Notes: a model not told the origin generated them from the letters alone. DNA of 10,122 nt from an uncultured Oscillospiraceae bacterium (GCA_944385305.1 CALWWS010000086.1:1-10122), one strand, 5' to 3'. Positions 1 to 5,972 are shown, counted from the stretch's first letter. Numbers and translations are program-made.

Positions 1-332
1 TGGGAGACGGGGACAAAGGGCACGCCCAGCGTCTGGGCCAGCACTCTGCCCTGGCTCTCCCCCGCCAGAAAGCAGGGCATGTAGGAGCCCTCCACCGCCC
101 GGGGGCGGGTACTGGCCCCCACCACGGCGATCTCCTCCAGCCATCCCTCACGGCGCAGCTGCTCAAACCGGCCGGGCAGGCCCTTCACATGCTGGAAGAG
201 GGCGTCGGACTGGCGCAGGCCCAGCCTGCCCGCCTCCACCCGGAGCAGCTCCCCCGCCTGGAGGCCCCCCACACCGTCAAAGACCGCGGCGGAGGTGGTG
301 TAGTTGCTGGTATCGATACCCAGGGCGCGCAT
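1..332 (-). CDS. TsaD-like M22 glycoprotease-family paralogue, 3' part outside window
   Basis: The first 110 codons of a gene that runs off the left edge are visible. The ATG at 330-332 starts one base after the nusB stop, so the two are almost certainly co-transcribed. The N-terminus MRALGIDTSNYTTSAAVF is the phosphate-binding beta-hairpin of the ASKHA (actin/sugar kinase/TsaD) fold. It is followed by a LRQSDALFQHVKGLP segment and by ASTRPRAVEGSYMPCFLAGE near residues 75-94. The visible part ends at VPVS, where family members continue with a His-rich SHQxGH metal site. This pattern fits the short TsaD-like 'O-sialoglycoprotein endopeptidase' paralogues that sit beside nusB and xseA in Clostridia. 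It does not fit true TsaD, which starts ILGIETSCDETS and carries a GGVVPELASRxH motif that is absent here. True TsaD makes the t6A tRNA modification; the role of this paralogue is not established, so no symbol is given. Confidence 0.75.
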   Translation of the reverse strand, partial: MRALGIDTSNYTTSAAVFDGVGGLQAGELLRVEAGRLGLRQSDALFQHVKGLPGRFEQLRREGWLEEIAVVGASTRPRAVEGSYMPCFLAGESQGRVLAQTLGVPFVPVS

Positions 333-333
333 C

Positions 334-819
334 TCACTCCTCCGGGACGCCGGCGGGGGCGGCCGCCCGGTCGGGGATGTTCTCCTGCCGGACAAAGGTG
401 CCCAGAATGCCGTTGACGAAGGAGGCCACCTCGGGCTCCTCGTAATGCTTGGTCAGCTCCACCGCCTCGTTGATGGCAGCGGCGTTGGGGATGTCCTGCA
501 TATAGAGGATCTCATACATGGCCACCCGCATAATGGCCACCGCTACCCGGTTGAGCCGGGAAAAGCTCCAGCCGATGGCGTAGCGGGAAATATACTCGTC
601 CAGCTCGGGGCCGTGGCTGTACACCCCCTTGACCAGGGTGGTGATATACTCCCGCTGCTGCTGGTTGGGGAACTCGGCGTACAGGGGCTCCTCCTCCCCG
701 ATGAGGGCAAAGCTCTGGCGGGTGAGGGCCTGATCCAAGAGTTCCTGGGCGCTCTGGCCGGTAAAACCCAGTTCAAAGCAGAAGTGGACGGCAATTTCCC
801 GAGCGGCTGTTCTGGTCAT
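334..819 (-). CDS. nusB: transcription antitermination factor NusB
   Basis: This 161-residue protein is an all-helical NusB. NusB binds boxA RNA together with ribosomal protein S10 (NusE) and promotes rRNA antitermination. The most diagnostic stretch is residues 110-140, with IPNAAAINEAVELTKHY followed by FVNGILGTFVR, the conserved C-terminal helices of the family. The N-terminal TAAREIAVHFCFELGF matches the usual R-x-x-A-x-x-x-L-(Y/F) opening. Length is slightly above the roughly 130-150 residues of most NusB proteins because of an Ala/Pro-rich tail (RAAAPAGVPEE). The start at 819 is chosen because GGAGGA lies about 7 nt upstream; the frame is open for 38 further codons upstream, but those cover the promoter and read like leader sequence. 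The gene has its own promoter behind the asp23 terminator and is followed 1 nt later by the TsaD-like gene. Confidence 0.96.
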   Translation of the reverse strand: MTRTAAREIAVHFCFELGFTGQSAQELLDQALTRQSFALIGEEEPLYAEFPNQQQREYITTLVKGVYSHGPELDEYISRYAIGWSFSRLNRVAVAIMRVAMYEILYMQDIPNAAAINEAVELTKHYEEPEVASFVNGILGTFVRQENIPDRAAAPAGVPEE

Positions 820-882
820 GCAACTTCCTCCATGGCGGCGGCATTTTTCCGCCTGAAATGATAGATATACATAGATGGTTAC

Positions 883-911
883 ATTATACAACAAGTATGC
901 ATAAAAAGAAA
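883..911 (-). promoter_or_regulatory. probable sigma-A promoter of nusB
   Basis: The minus strand reads TATAAT at 888-883, a perfect -10 box. Seventeen bases upstream is a weak -35 candidate, TTTCTT (911-906). The spacer contains the palindrome TATGCATA (896-903). This is an AT-rich island between the asp23 terminator and nusB in an otherwise GC-rich window. The start point would lie near 876, giving a leader of about 57 nt. The weak -35 is the main doubt. Confidence 0.6.
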
Positions 912-931
912 AGAGGTAATTCCGCACAAAC

Positions 932-966
932 AAAAAAGCACGGGGCGAATTTTCTTCGCCCCGTGC
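932..966 (-). terminator. intrinsic terminator after asp23
   Basis: A perfect 12-bp stem (938-949 with 955-966, arms GCACGGGGCGAA/TTCGCCCCGTGC) closes a 5-nt loop. On the minus strand it is followed by six T residues (937-932). It lies 17 nt past the asp23 stop, so it ends the asp23 transcript and separates it from nusB. Confidence 0.93.
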
Positions 967-983
967 GCGGTTGTGCTCCGTAC

Positions 984-1373
984 TTACTGCTGGGTCTTTT
1001 TGGCGTCCCGCTCAAAGGTGACCCCGGCCACGTGGATGTTCACGCTCTCCACGTTCAGGCCGCTGGTGTTCTCAATGGCGTTGTAGACCGCGTTTTGCAC
1101 CTGCTTGGCCACGTCCAGGATGGTGTAACCGTATTTAATCAGCACGGACACGTCCACCCGGATGCTCTCCTCCTGCACGCTGATGTGGACTCCCTTGGCC
1201 AGGTTCTTCTTCCCCAGCAGCTCGGCCAGATCGGTGCTGAGATTGGCGGACAGGCTGCCCACGCCCTCCACCTCCAGGGTAGCGGCGGCGGCAATAACAG
1301 CCAGCACATCCTCGCAGATATGGATATTCCCCAGCTCGTCAGGGCGGGAGATGTATTCCTTACTGTCGGACAT
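984..1373 (-). CDS. Asp23/Gls24 family envelope stress protein (YqhY-like)
   Basis: This 129-residue protein is a single Asp23/Gls24 domain. The family signature is clear: GNIHICEDVLAVIAAAATLEVEGV at about residues 15-38 (quoted in part: ICEDVLAVIAAAA), then GVHISVQEESIRVDVSVLIKYG, and a C-terminal VNIHVAGVTFE strand. B. subtilis YqhY sits in the same place upstream of nusB; the family is linked to the cell envelope and, for YqhY, genetically to fatty-acid precursor supply. The exact biochemical role is unknown. An in-frame GTG at 1382 is only 1 nt from the AAGGAG ribosome site, so the ATG at 1373, with about 10 nt spacing, is preferred. The gene has its own promoter and terminator and no signal peptide or membrane segment. 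Confidence 0.93.
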   Translation of the reverse strand: MSDSKEYISRPDELGNIHICEDVLAVIAAAATLEVEGVGSLSANLSTDLAELLGKKNLAKGVHISVQEESIRVDVSVLIKYGYTILDVAKQVQNAVYNAIENTSGLNVESVNIHVAGVTFERDAKKTQQ

Positions 1374-1408
1374 AGCGCTCACGCTCCTTTTCCCTTCAAT
1401 CTTTTCCT

Positions 1409-1436
1409 ATTGTACCATACCTGCGGGAAATTACAA
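1409..1436 (-). promoter_or_regulatory. probable sigma-A promoter of the asp23-family gene
   Basis: The minus strand shows TTGTAA (1436-1431) as -35, 16 bases of spacer, and TACAAT (1414-1409) as -10. The -10 is preceded by TG plus one base, giving an extended -10 (TGGTACAAT). The -35 contains the TAA stop codon of btuD, so the promoter overlaps the end of the transporter operon. The start point would be near 1402. Confidence 0.6.
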
Positions 1437-2225
1437 CTCATTTTTCACATTGACGGGAGCTTTGAGCAGGTGGACAAAGGTCTGTCCCCGCGCCTGCACC
1501 ACCTCGGTCTCCACACCGTAGGCCCTGCGCAGGCTCTCCGGGGTGAGGATGTCCTCCGGTGTGCCCATGGCCTGCACCCTCCCCTCCCCCAGCAGCACCA
1601 GGCTCCGGCAGCAGGCGGCGGCCAGGTTCAGATCGTGGATGGCCAGCACCACCGCCAGCCTCTCCCGCCGGGCCAGCTTCTCCACCAGCTCCAGGATGCG
1701 CAGCTGGTTGCGCAGATCCAGGCTGGCGGTGGGCTCGTCCAGCAGCAGCACCTGGGGGGTCTGGGCCAGGGCCCGGGCCAGCAGCACCCGCTGCCGCTCT
1801 CCGCCGCTCAGCGCCCCCATCTGACGGAAGGCAAATTCCTTCAGTCCAAGCCGTTCCAGGACTGTAAAGGCAATTTCCCTGTCATTTTTGGACAGTCGTC
1901 CCCCGGCGGCAAAGGGGGTGCGGCCGGAGAGCACGAAGTCGGCCACACTCACCGGCAGGGCGCCATGTACCCCCTGGGGCACGTAGGCCACCAGCCTGGC
2001 CCGCTGCCGCAGGCCCATCTCCCACAGGTCCCGCCCATCCAGCAGCACCCTGCCCTCGCAGGGGGTCAGCACCCGCTGCACGCAGCGCAGCAAAGTGGTC
2101 TTTCCCGTGCCGTTGGGGCCCAGCAGACCCAGCAGCTCTCCCCGCCGGGCGGCAAAGCTCACCCCGTCCAGTACCGGCTCCCCGCCGCCGTAGCGGAAGC
2201 GGAGATCCTCCACCTGCAAGCTCAT
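1431..2225 (-). CDS. btuD: ABC importer ATPase, BtuD/FecE type (cobalamin or corrinoid uptake)
   Basis: This 264-residue nucleotide-binding subunit has every expected motif. Walker A GPNGTGKT is at residues 36-43, the Q-loop glutamine is Q84 (YVPQG), the signature LSGGERQR starts at 139, Walker B VLLLDE is at 159-164, the D-loop SLD is at 168-170, and the switch histidine is H197 (AIHDLN). Length and motif spacing fit the FecE/BtuD/FhuC group that serves B12, haem and siderophore importers. The ATG overlaps the TGA of btuC by 4 nt (ATGA), which indicates translational coupling. The cobalamin riboswitch at the head of the operon is the reason to prefer corrinoids over iron chelates; the ATPase sequence alone does not decide the substrate. 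No terminator is visible between this gene and the asp23-family gene. Confidence 0.85.
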   Translation of the reverse strand: MSLQVEDLRFRYGGGEPVLDGVSFAARRGELLGLLGPNGTGKTTLLRCVQRVLTPCEGRVLLDGRDLWEMGLRQRARLVAYVPQGVHGALPVSVADFVLSGRTPFAAGGRLSKNDREIAFTVLERLGLKEFAFRQMGALSGGERQRVLLARALAQTPQVLLLDEPTASLDLRNQLRILELVEKLARRERLAVVLAIHDLNLAAACCRSLVLLGEGRVQAMGTPEDILTPESLRRAYGVETEVVQARGQTFVHLLKAPVNVKNEL

Positions 2226-3289
2226 CGCAAAAACCTCTTTCTCCCGGTCAGGATCAGATTGAGGAAGAGGGGCACCCCCAAAAAGGAGACCACAATGCCC
2301 ACCGGGATGGTCACCGGGGCCAGAATGACCTTGCCCACCGTGTCCGCCGCCATCAGCAGCAGGGCCCCCACCGCCCCGGAGAAGGGCAGCAGAAAGCGGT
2401 GATCCCCGCCCACCACAAACCGGGCGATGTGGGGGGCGATAAGGCCCACAAAGCCGATAACCCCTGTAAAGCTGATGATGGCGGCGGTCATCAGGATGGA
2501 CAGCAGCCCCGCCGTCACCCGCACGGCGGCGGGGTTGACCCCCAGGCCCCGCACAACTCCGTCCTCCCCGGCGGCCATGGCGTTGAAGGCCAGGGCGAAG
2601 CGGCGCAGGGCCAGGGAACAGGGCGCCACAAACAGGGCCATAATCCCCACCTCCCGCCAGGAGATGCCGTTGAGGGAGCCGAAGGTCCACTGCACCACAT
2701 CGGAGAGCTGGTGCTCGTCGGCAAAGAATTGGAGGGCGGAGGAGCCGGCGCTGAAGAGATAGCTCATGGCCGTGCCGGCCAGCACCACGCTCTCGGAGGA
2801 CATGCCGGCGGCGGCGCACACCAGGTAGACCAGCACGGCGCACCCCACCGCGCACCCGAAGGCACACAGCACAATGGTGAGCTCCCCGCCCAGGGAGGTC
2901 ACCCCCAGCAGCACAATGGCGATGCTGGCCCCGAAGGCGGCCGCGGAGGAGACCCCCACAGTAAAGGGGCTGACCAGGGGGTTGCCGGTGACGGCCTGCA
3001 TGCCGGTTCCCGCCGCCGCCAGCCCCACGCCGGCGGCCACGGCGGCCGCCAGCCTGGGAAGGCGGAGCAGGAGGATGATCTTGTACTCCGCCGCCTCCTC
3101 CGACCCCTCTAGGGTGCCGGAGAGCAGGGCGGACACCGCCCGCAGCACGGTGCCCGGTCCGGTGCTGGCGGTGCCCAGGGTGATAAACCACAGGCCCAGG
3201 GCCACGATGGCGGCAATGAGCAGGGCCAGAGCCAGACATCTGCGCCCCTCCCGCTTTTGATACTGCCGGAAAAGCTCGGTGTGCTCCAT
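2222..3289 (-). CDS. btuC: ABC importer permease, BtuC/FecCD type
   Basis: This 355-residue polytopic membrane protein fits the 10-helix BtuC fold, which works as a homodimer over two ATPases. FecCD-family landmarks appear in order: RLPRL at 76-80, NPLVSPFTVGVSSAAAFGA starting at 103, the GEDGVVRGLG coupling-helix region at 241-250, GFVGLIAPHIAR at 279-290, and PVGIVVSFLGVPLF at 329-342. A short charged cytoplasmic N-terminus (MEHTELFRQYQKREGRR) precedes the first helix. The ATG at 3289 is chosen because it lies 7 nt after the btuF stop with a purine-rich ribosome site (GCGGGAG); the frame stays open upstream but overlaps btuF. Substrate cannot be read from the permease. The B12 riboswitch upstream points to cobalamin or another corrinoid. 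Confidence 0.87.
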   Translation of the reverse strand: MEHTELFRQYQKREGRRCLALALLIAAIVALGLWFITLGTASTGPGTVLRAVSALLSGTLEGSEEAAEYKIILLLRLPRLAAAVAAGVGLAAAGTGMQAVTGNPLVSPFTVGVSSAAAFGASIAIVLLGVTSLGGELTIVLCAFGCAVGCAVLVYLVCAAAGMSSESVVLAGTAMSYLFSAGSSALQFFADEHQLSDVVQWTFGSLNGISWREVGIMALFVAPCSLALRRFALAFNAMAAGEDGVVRGLGVNPAAVRVTAGLLSILMTAAIISFTGVIGFVGLIAPHIARFVVGGDHRFLLPFSGAVGALLLMAADTVGKVILAPVTIPVGIVVSFLGVPLFLNLILTGRKRFLR

Positions 3290-3296
3290 TCTCCCG

Positions 3297-4382
3297 CTAA
3301 TCCTCCAGAGTAAAGGCGGGCCAGGTGTGGCCCTCAATGTAGTCGTTGTGCTGGAAGAGGGTCAGCCAGTCGTGAAAGATCTGCTCGGGGTGCAGATCGG
3401 GCAGCTGCTCCGGGTAGAGGAACTTGGCCACATACATGCACCCCACCAGCTTGGAGGCCCCGCCGTGGACATAGTGGGAGAGCAGCAGGATGTTGTCCTC
3501 CTTCACCGCGTCAATCTCATCCCAGCCGGGGCGGGCAATCAGCTCTTCCCGGATAGCCTGGTGTTCCTCCGGGGTGGGTGGATAGTAGGAGGAGGTCACA
3601 TCGGGGGCGGACACCTTGACGATGTACTGTGGATTGGCCTCCACCACCGCCTCTGGATCCACCTGGTTGGCGGCGGCGTCCTGGAACACGTTGTCCCCGT
3701 GGGCATATTCGATCATGTAATAGAAGTAGTCACCCGGCACGGTGGTGCGGCCCAGGGTGCGGTACTCAAAGTAGACCGTCTTTTTCTCCACTCCCTCCAG
3801 CTGGGCGTCAATGTAGTCCAGCTTCTGGGCGAAGTAGTCGTAGAGAACCCGGGCCTCCTCCTGGTGGCCCAGCACCTCCCCCAGCATGAGGGTGGTATCC
3901 AGAAATTCATCGGTATAGTAGGCGTTGCTCACAAACACGGCAATGCCGAAGGGCTCCAGGGCCCGCTGGGCCTCCTCCCAGCCCCCGTTCTCCGCCAGGA
4001 TGAGCACGTCGGGGGCCAGGGCGATGATCTTCTCATAGTCCAGCTCCGGGTCCTTGCCCACCTGCATCTCCTCGGTAAATCGGCCCTGCCAGGACTGTTC
4101 ATCCTGCCAGATATACCAGTCCACTCCCACCACCTGATCCATGGCCCCGATGGCGTTGACCAGCTCCATGTTGTAGGCGTTGCTCACCACCGCGGTGAGC
4201 TCCTCCCCGGCGGGCAGCTCCACTTCCCGTCCGATGGAGTCGGTGACCGTCCGGGTCTCCTCCGCCGGGGCGGCGGACATGCTGGGGGAGGCTGTTTCCT
4301 CCCCCGCCTGCTGCGGGGTGCAGCCTGCCAGCATACCAATGGCCAGGGCTGCCGTCAACAAAAATTTTATGCTCTTTTTCAT
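3297..4382 (-). CDS. btuF: substrate-binding lipoprotein of B12/corrinoid ABC importer
   Basis: This 361-residue protein starts with a lipoprotein signal peptide (MKKSIKFLLTAALAIGMLAGC) whose lipobox cysteine is residue 21. A low-complexity Ser/Ala/Glu linker follows, leading into a type III periplasmic-binding fold. The mature domain opens with VTDSIGREVELP, the usual start of FepB/FhuD/BtuF-type binding proteins. Two glutamate-bearing segments, LDYEKIIALAPDVLIL and VDPEAVVEANPQYIV, match the positions where such proteins dock on permease arginines. The start is taken at 4382, behind AGGAGAGGAAGAGG; an in-frame start at 4664 is rejected because it lies inside the riboswitch. Together with btuC and btuD it forms a complete importer. 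Haem or siderophore binding is possible for this fold, and the cobalamin riboswitch is the main evidence for corrinoid. Confidence 0.85.
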   Translation of the reverse strand: MKKSIKFLLTAALAIGMLAGCTPQQAGEETASPSMSAAPAEETRTVTDSIGREVELPAGEELTAVVSNAYNMELVNAIGAMDQVVGVDWYIWQDEQSWQGRFTEEMQVGKDPELDYEKIIALAPDVLILAENGGWEEAQRALEPFGIAVFVSNAYYTDEFLDTTLMLGEVLGHQEEARVLYDYFAQKLDYIDAQLEGVEKKTVYFEYRTLGRTTVPGDYFYYMIEYAHGDNVFQDAAANQVDPEAVVEANPQYIVKVSAPDVTSSYYPPTPEEHQAIREELIARPGWDEIDAVKEDNILLLSHYVHGGASKLVGCMYVAKFLYPEQLPDLHPEQIFHDWLTLFQHNDYIEGHTWPAFTLED

Positions 4383-4414
4383 CTGCCTCTTCCTCTCCTG
4401 ATTGATTTGTAATC

Positions 4415-4432
4415 TGCCGCCGCCCGGCGGCA
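4415..4432 (-). other. GC-rich hairpin in the btuF leader
   Basis: The minus strand reads TGCCGCC-GGGC-GGCGGCA, a perfect 7-bp stem with a 4-nt loop, between the riboswitch terminator and the btuF ribosome site. No T-run follows, so it is not an intrinsic terminator. It may stabilise the mRNA 5' end after processing or affect initiation. No function can be assigned. Confidence 0.5.
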
Positions 4433-4485
4433 ATACCCCAGGTGGAATGGCGCAGACCCCGCCCGTGAGCTTCCGTATTTTCACA

Positions 4486-4514
4486 GAAAAAAAGCGTCCT
4501 CCTGGGAGGACGCT
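4486..4514 (-). terminator. riboswitch-controlled intrinsic terminator
   Basis: The minus strand has AGCGTCCTC-CCAG-GAGGACGCT, a 9-bp perfect stem with a 4-nt loop (4514-4493), directly followed by a run of T residues (4493-4487). It lies about 110 nt upstream of the btuF start and downstream of the cobalamin aptamer. This is the expected expression platform for transcription attenuation when B12 is present. Confidence 0.92.
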
Positions 4515-4552
4515 CTCACGCGCTTGGAAAGACAGGCTCTCCCCCGTCCTCC
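4505..4552 (-). promoter_or_regulatory. antiterminator alternative of the cobalamin riboswitch
   Basis: The 5' arm of the terminator contains CGTCCTCC (minus strand, 4512-4505). Its complement GGAGGACG occurs twice: downstream in the terminator 3' arm (4502-4495) and upstream at 4552-4545. Pairing with the upstream copy would block the terminator. That upstream copy lies largely within the loop of the P13-like hairpin, so ligand binding can plausibly hide it. The pairing is seen in the sequence; the switching is inferred. Confidence 0.65.
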
Positions 4553-4733
4553 GCAGGGGCCTCGCCACAGCTTCCAGGCAGGTATTCCGGCTCATGGATC
4601 GCCATCTGCCGCGCCTTCCCAGGACATGGCCCCAGTGGCGTGTTGCGGCAGACTCCCCATTCACGGCAACGGGAATTGCATGGGATTTTCACCCATTTCC
4701 CTTTTCAACAGCCCGCGGGCTGTACCTGAAAAC
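4534..4733 (-). promoter_or_regulatory. cobalamin (AdoCbl-type) riboswitch
   Basis: The minus strand carries the conserved cobalamin aptamer blocks in order. They are GGGTGAAAATCCCA (4694-4681), a CCCGTTGCCGTGAATGGGGAG core, GCCACTGG (4639-4632), and the B12 box GAGCCGGAATACCTGCC (4593-4577). P1 is visible as CAGGTA (4728-4723) pairing with TACCTG (4584-4579). An L5 loop with CCGCA (4648-4644) can pair with TGCGG (4555-4551) in a downstream P13-like hairpin (CCCC/GGGG stem, 4556-4559 with 4545-4542), as in class I switches. Length and layout are typical. The switch heads the btuFCD transcript and is followed by an intrinsic terminator, so B12 is expected to shut the transporter off. Confidence 0.95.
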
Positions 4734-4758
4734 CGCTATGGATTCACTTGTGCATTTT

Positions 4759-4787
4759 ATTATAGATGGGCTGCGGGGAAAAAGCAA
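4759..4787 (-). promoter_or_regulatory. sigma-A promoter of the btuFCD operon
   Basis: The minus strand shows TTGCTT (4787-4782) as -35, a 17-base spacer, and a perfect TATAAT (4764-4759) as -10. The predicted start is near 4752, about 24 nt before riboswitch P1, giving a leader of about 370 nt. The -35 lies inside the A/T-armed palindrome that follows spoIIIAH. Confidence 0.75.
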
Positions 4788-4796
4788 TTGCTTTTT
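4779..4796 (-). terminator. A/T-armed palindrome after spoIIIAH, possible weak terminator
   Basis: The sequence AAAAAGCAATTGCTTTTT is a perfect 18-base palindrome (7-bp arms, AATT loop) starting 5 nt after the spoIIIAH stop. The T-run on either strand makes it look like a bidirectional terminator, but the stem holds only two G:C pairs and would be weak. It also contributes the -35 box of the next promoter, so read-through of spoIIIA transcripts is quite possible. Confidence 0.35.
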
Positions 4797-4801
4797 GGCG
4801 G

Positions 4802-5419
4802 CTACTGCTGGGCCTCGATAATTTTAATCTGGCTGGCGGCATAGCCCGTCTCCCCGGTGACAATCTCGGTGATTTTGGCCACGTCCGCGTCGGTGAGTCC
4901 TCCCTCAGTCTGGGAGACCACCACGCTGACGCTGTCATCCCCGATAAAGGCCACGCAGTCTGCGTACCCCTTGGCGGTGATGAGGTTTTCAATCTGGGCC
5001 TCGGAGACCGTGTACTGGGCCAGAGTCTGAATGGCCCGGCTGCTCTCCTCCCGCATGGCCTGATCCGCGCTCTCGTCGTTGGCCGCCTCCTGGAGGATGG
5101 ACAGGGCGCTGTCCCTGGCCTGCTGGCGGTTGAGCTTGGCCGCGTCAAAGTAGCCGCTGGAGCTCTGCTGCCCCTCCTCCCCCGCCGTATCTCCGCTCTC
5201 CTGCGCCGTCTCCGCCGCAGGGGTGCCGGTGGGCTGGGCGGTCTGGGACTGCCCCGTGAGCAGCGGGTCGGAGGTCTGGGCCCCCACCAGGGCTGCCTCC
5301 CCCAGGGTCTTTCCCACATCCGTGCTCTCCTCCTGCTGGTAGGACCAGTTTAAGTACACCGCCACACACACAAACAGGACGATGGCGGCCACCACCGCGT
5401 TTCGCTTCCAGATCTTCAT
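4802..5419 (-). CDS. spoIIIAH: stage III sporulation protein AH (SpoIIIQ partner)
   Basis: This 205-residue mother-cell membrane protein has one N-terminal helix (about residues 6-25, NAVVAAIVLFVCVAVYLNW). A long Gln/Thr/Glu-rich linker to about residue 88 follows, then a C-terminal YscJ/FliF-like ring domain. In B. subtilis this domain binds SpoIIQ across the intermembrane space to form the channel between mother cell and forespore. Family marks are FDAAKLNRQQARDSALSILQ (90-109), IENLITAKGYADCVAFI (143-159) and ITEIVTGETGYAASQIKII near the end. Length is a little below the 218 residues in B. subtilis. The ATG at 5419 is preceded by GAGGAGG at good spacing, 10 nt after spoIIIAG. It is the last gene of the operon. 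Confidence 0.95.
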   Translation of the reverse strand: MKIWKRNAVVAAIVLFVCVAVYLNWSYQQEESTDVGKTLGEAALVGAQTSDPLLTGQSQTAQPTGTPAAETAQESGDTAGEEGQQSSSGYFDAAKLNRQQARDSALSILQEAANDESADQAMREESSRAIQTLAQYTVSEAQIENLITAKGYADCVAFIGDDSVSVVVSQTEGGLTDADVAKITEIVTGETGYAASQIKIIEAQQ

Positions 5420-5429
5420 CTTGGCCTCC

Positions 5430-5972
5430 TCACTTTCCTTTACAAACTGAAATTTTATCCGCGCCCAGACCGGTGAGGGCGGATACCGCCTCCACCAGGC
5501 GCAGGCGCACCCCGGGGTCCTCACCGCCCGAGCATACCACAAGCGCCCCCTGATATTGGGGCGAAAGCTGCTGAAGGGACACTGTCTGCTCCCCGTCCTC
5601 CCCGTCAATTACCACGGTGGACAAGGAGGACTCCAGATCCCCCTCCCGCTCCCGGCTCTCCCCGTCCTGGGCCAGAACCTGGCGAGCCGTACTCTTTACG
5701 GTGAGCACCACCGTCACCTCCCCCGCCCCCTCAATCCGGGAGAGGACCTGGGAGAGCTTGCTCTCCATCTCCTCCACCTGAAAGGGGTCGGCGGCGGCGC
5801 TGAGCGCCCCGCTCTCCTCCGGCGGCTCCTCTGCCGCCTCCCGCCGGGTGCCCAGGTCGGGCAGCAGCAGCAGGACAACCCCCACCGCCGCTACCAGGCA
5901 TACAAATTTATACTTTTTCAGCTCTGCAATCAGCCGCCGGCCCCAGGCCGTCCCCCGCTGCATCCAGTTCAT
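5430..5972 (-). CDS. spoIIIAG: stage III sporulation protein AG (ring-forming channel component)
   Basis: This 180-residue protein has a basic N-terminus, one membrane helix at about residues 22-38 (KFVCLVAAVGVVLLLLP), an acidic linker, and a ring-building-motif domain from about residue 70. The segment LSRIEGAGEVTVVLTV and the C-terminal VEAVSALTGLGADKISV are characteristic. In B. subtilis SpoIIIAG assembles a large ring in the intermembrane space. This copy is shorter than the 229 residues there; the difference appears to fall in the linker and the inserted beta-triangle region, since both core ends are present. The ATG overlaps the spoIIIAF TGA by 4 nt. Confidence 0.94.
   Translation of the reverse strand: MNWMQRGTAWGRRLIAELKKYKFVCLVAAVGVVLLLLPDLGTRREAAEEPPEESGALSAAADPFQVEEMESKLSQVLSRIEGAGEVTVVLTVKSTARQVLAQDGESREREGDLESSLSTVVIDGEDGEQTVSLQQLSPQYQGALVVCSGGEDPGVRLRLVEAVSALTGLGADKISVCKGK

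Noticed and set aside
858..2402. A 514-codon open frame on the plus strand
   Set aside because: It is antisense to asp23 and btuD and crosses a promoter and a terminator. Low-complexity His/Gln/Gly translation marks it as a shadow.
2226..3239. N-terminal extension of the btuD frame to 3239
   Set aside because: The upstream codons overlap btuC and give a Gly/Arg/His-rich translation. The ATPase starts at MSLQVEDLRF with the usual length.
1431..4382. Iron-siderophore or haem importer (fec/fhu type)
   Set aside because: The proteins alone would allow it, but the operon is headed by an unambiguous cobalamin riboswitch with a terminator, so corrinoid uptake is the better call. Substrate remains inferred.
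4415..4432. Second intrinsic terminator in the btuF leader
   Set aside because: The stem is strong but the downstream sequence on the minus strand is GATTACAAATC, without a T-run.
4383..4664. N-terminal extension of the btuF frame to 4664
   Set aside because: The extra 94 codons cover the riboswitch, terminator and leader. A clear lipoprotein signal peptide and ribosome site place the start at 4382.
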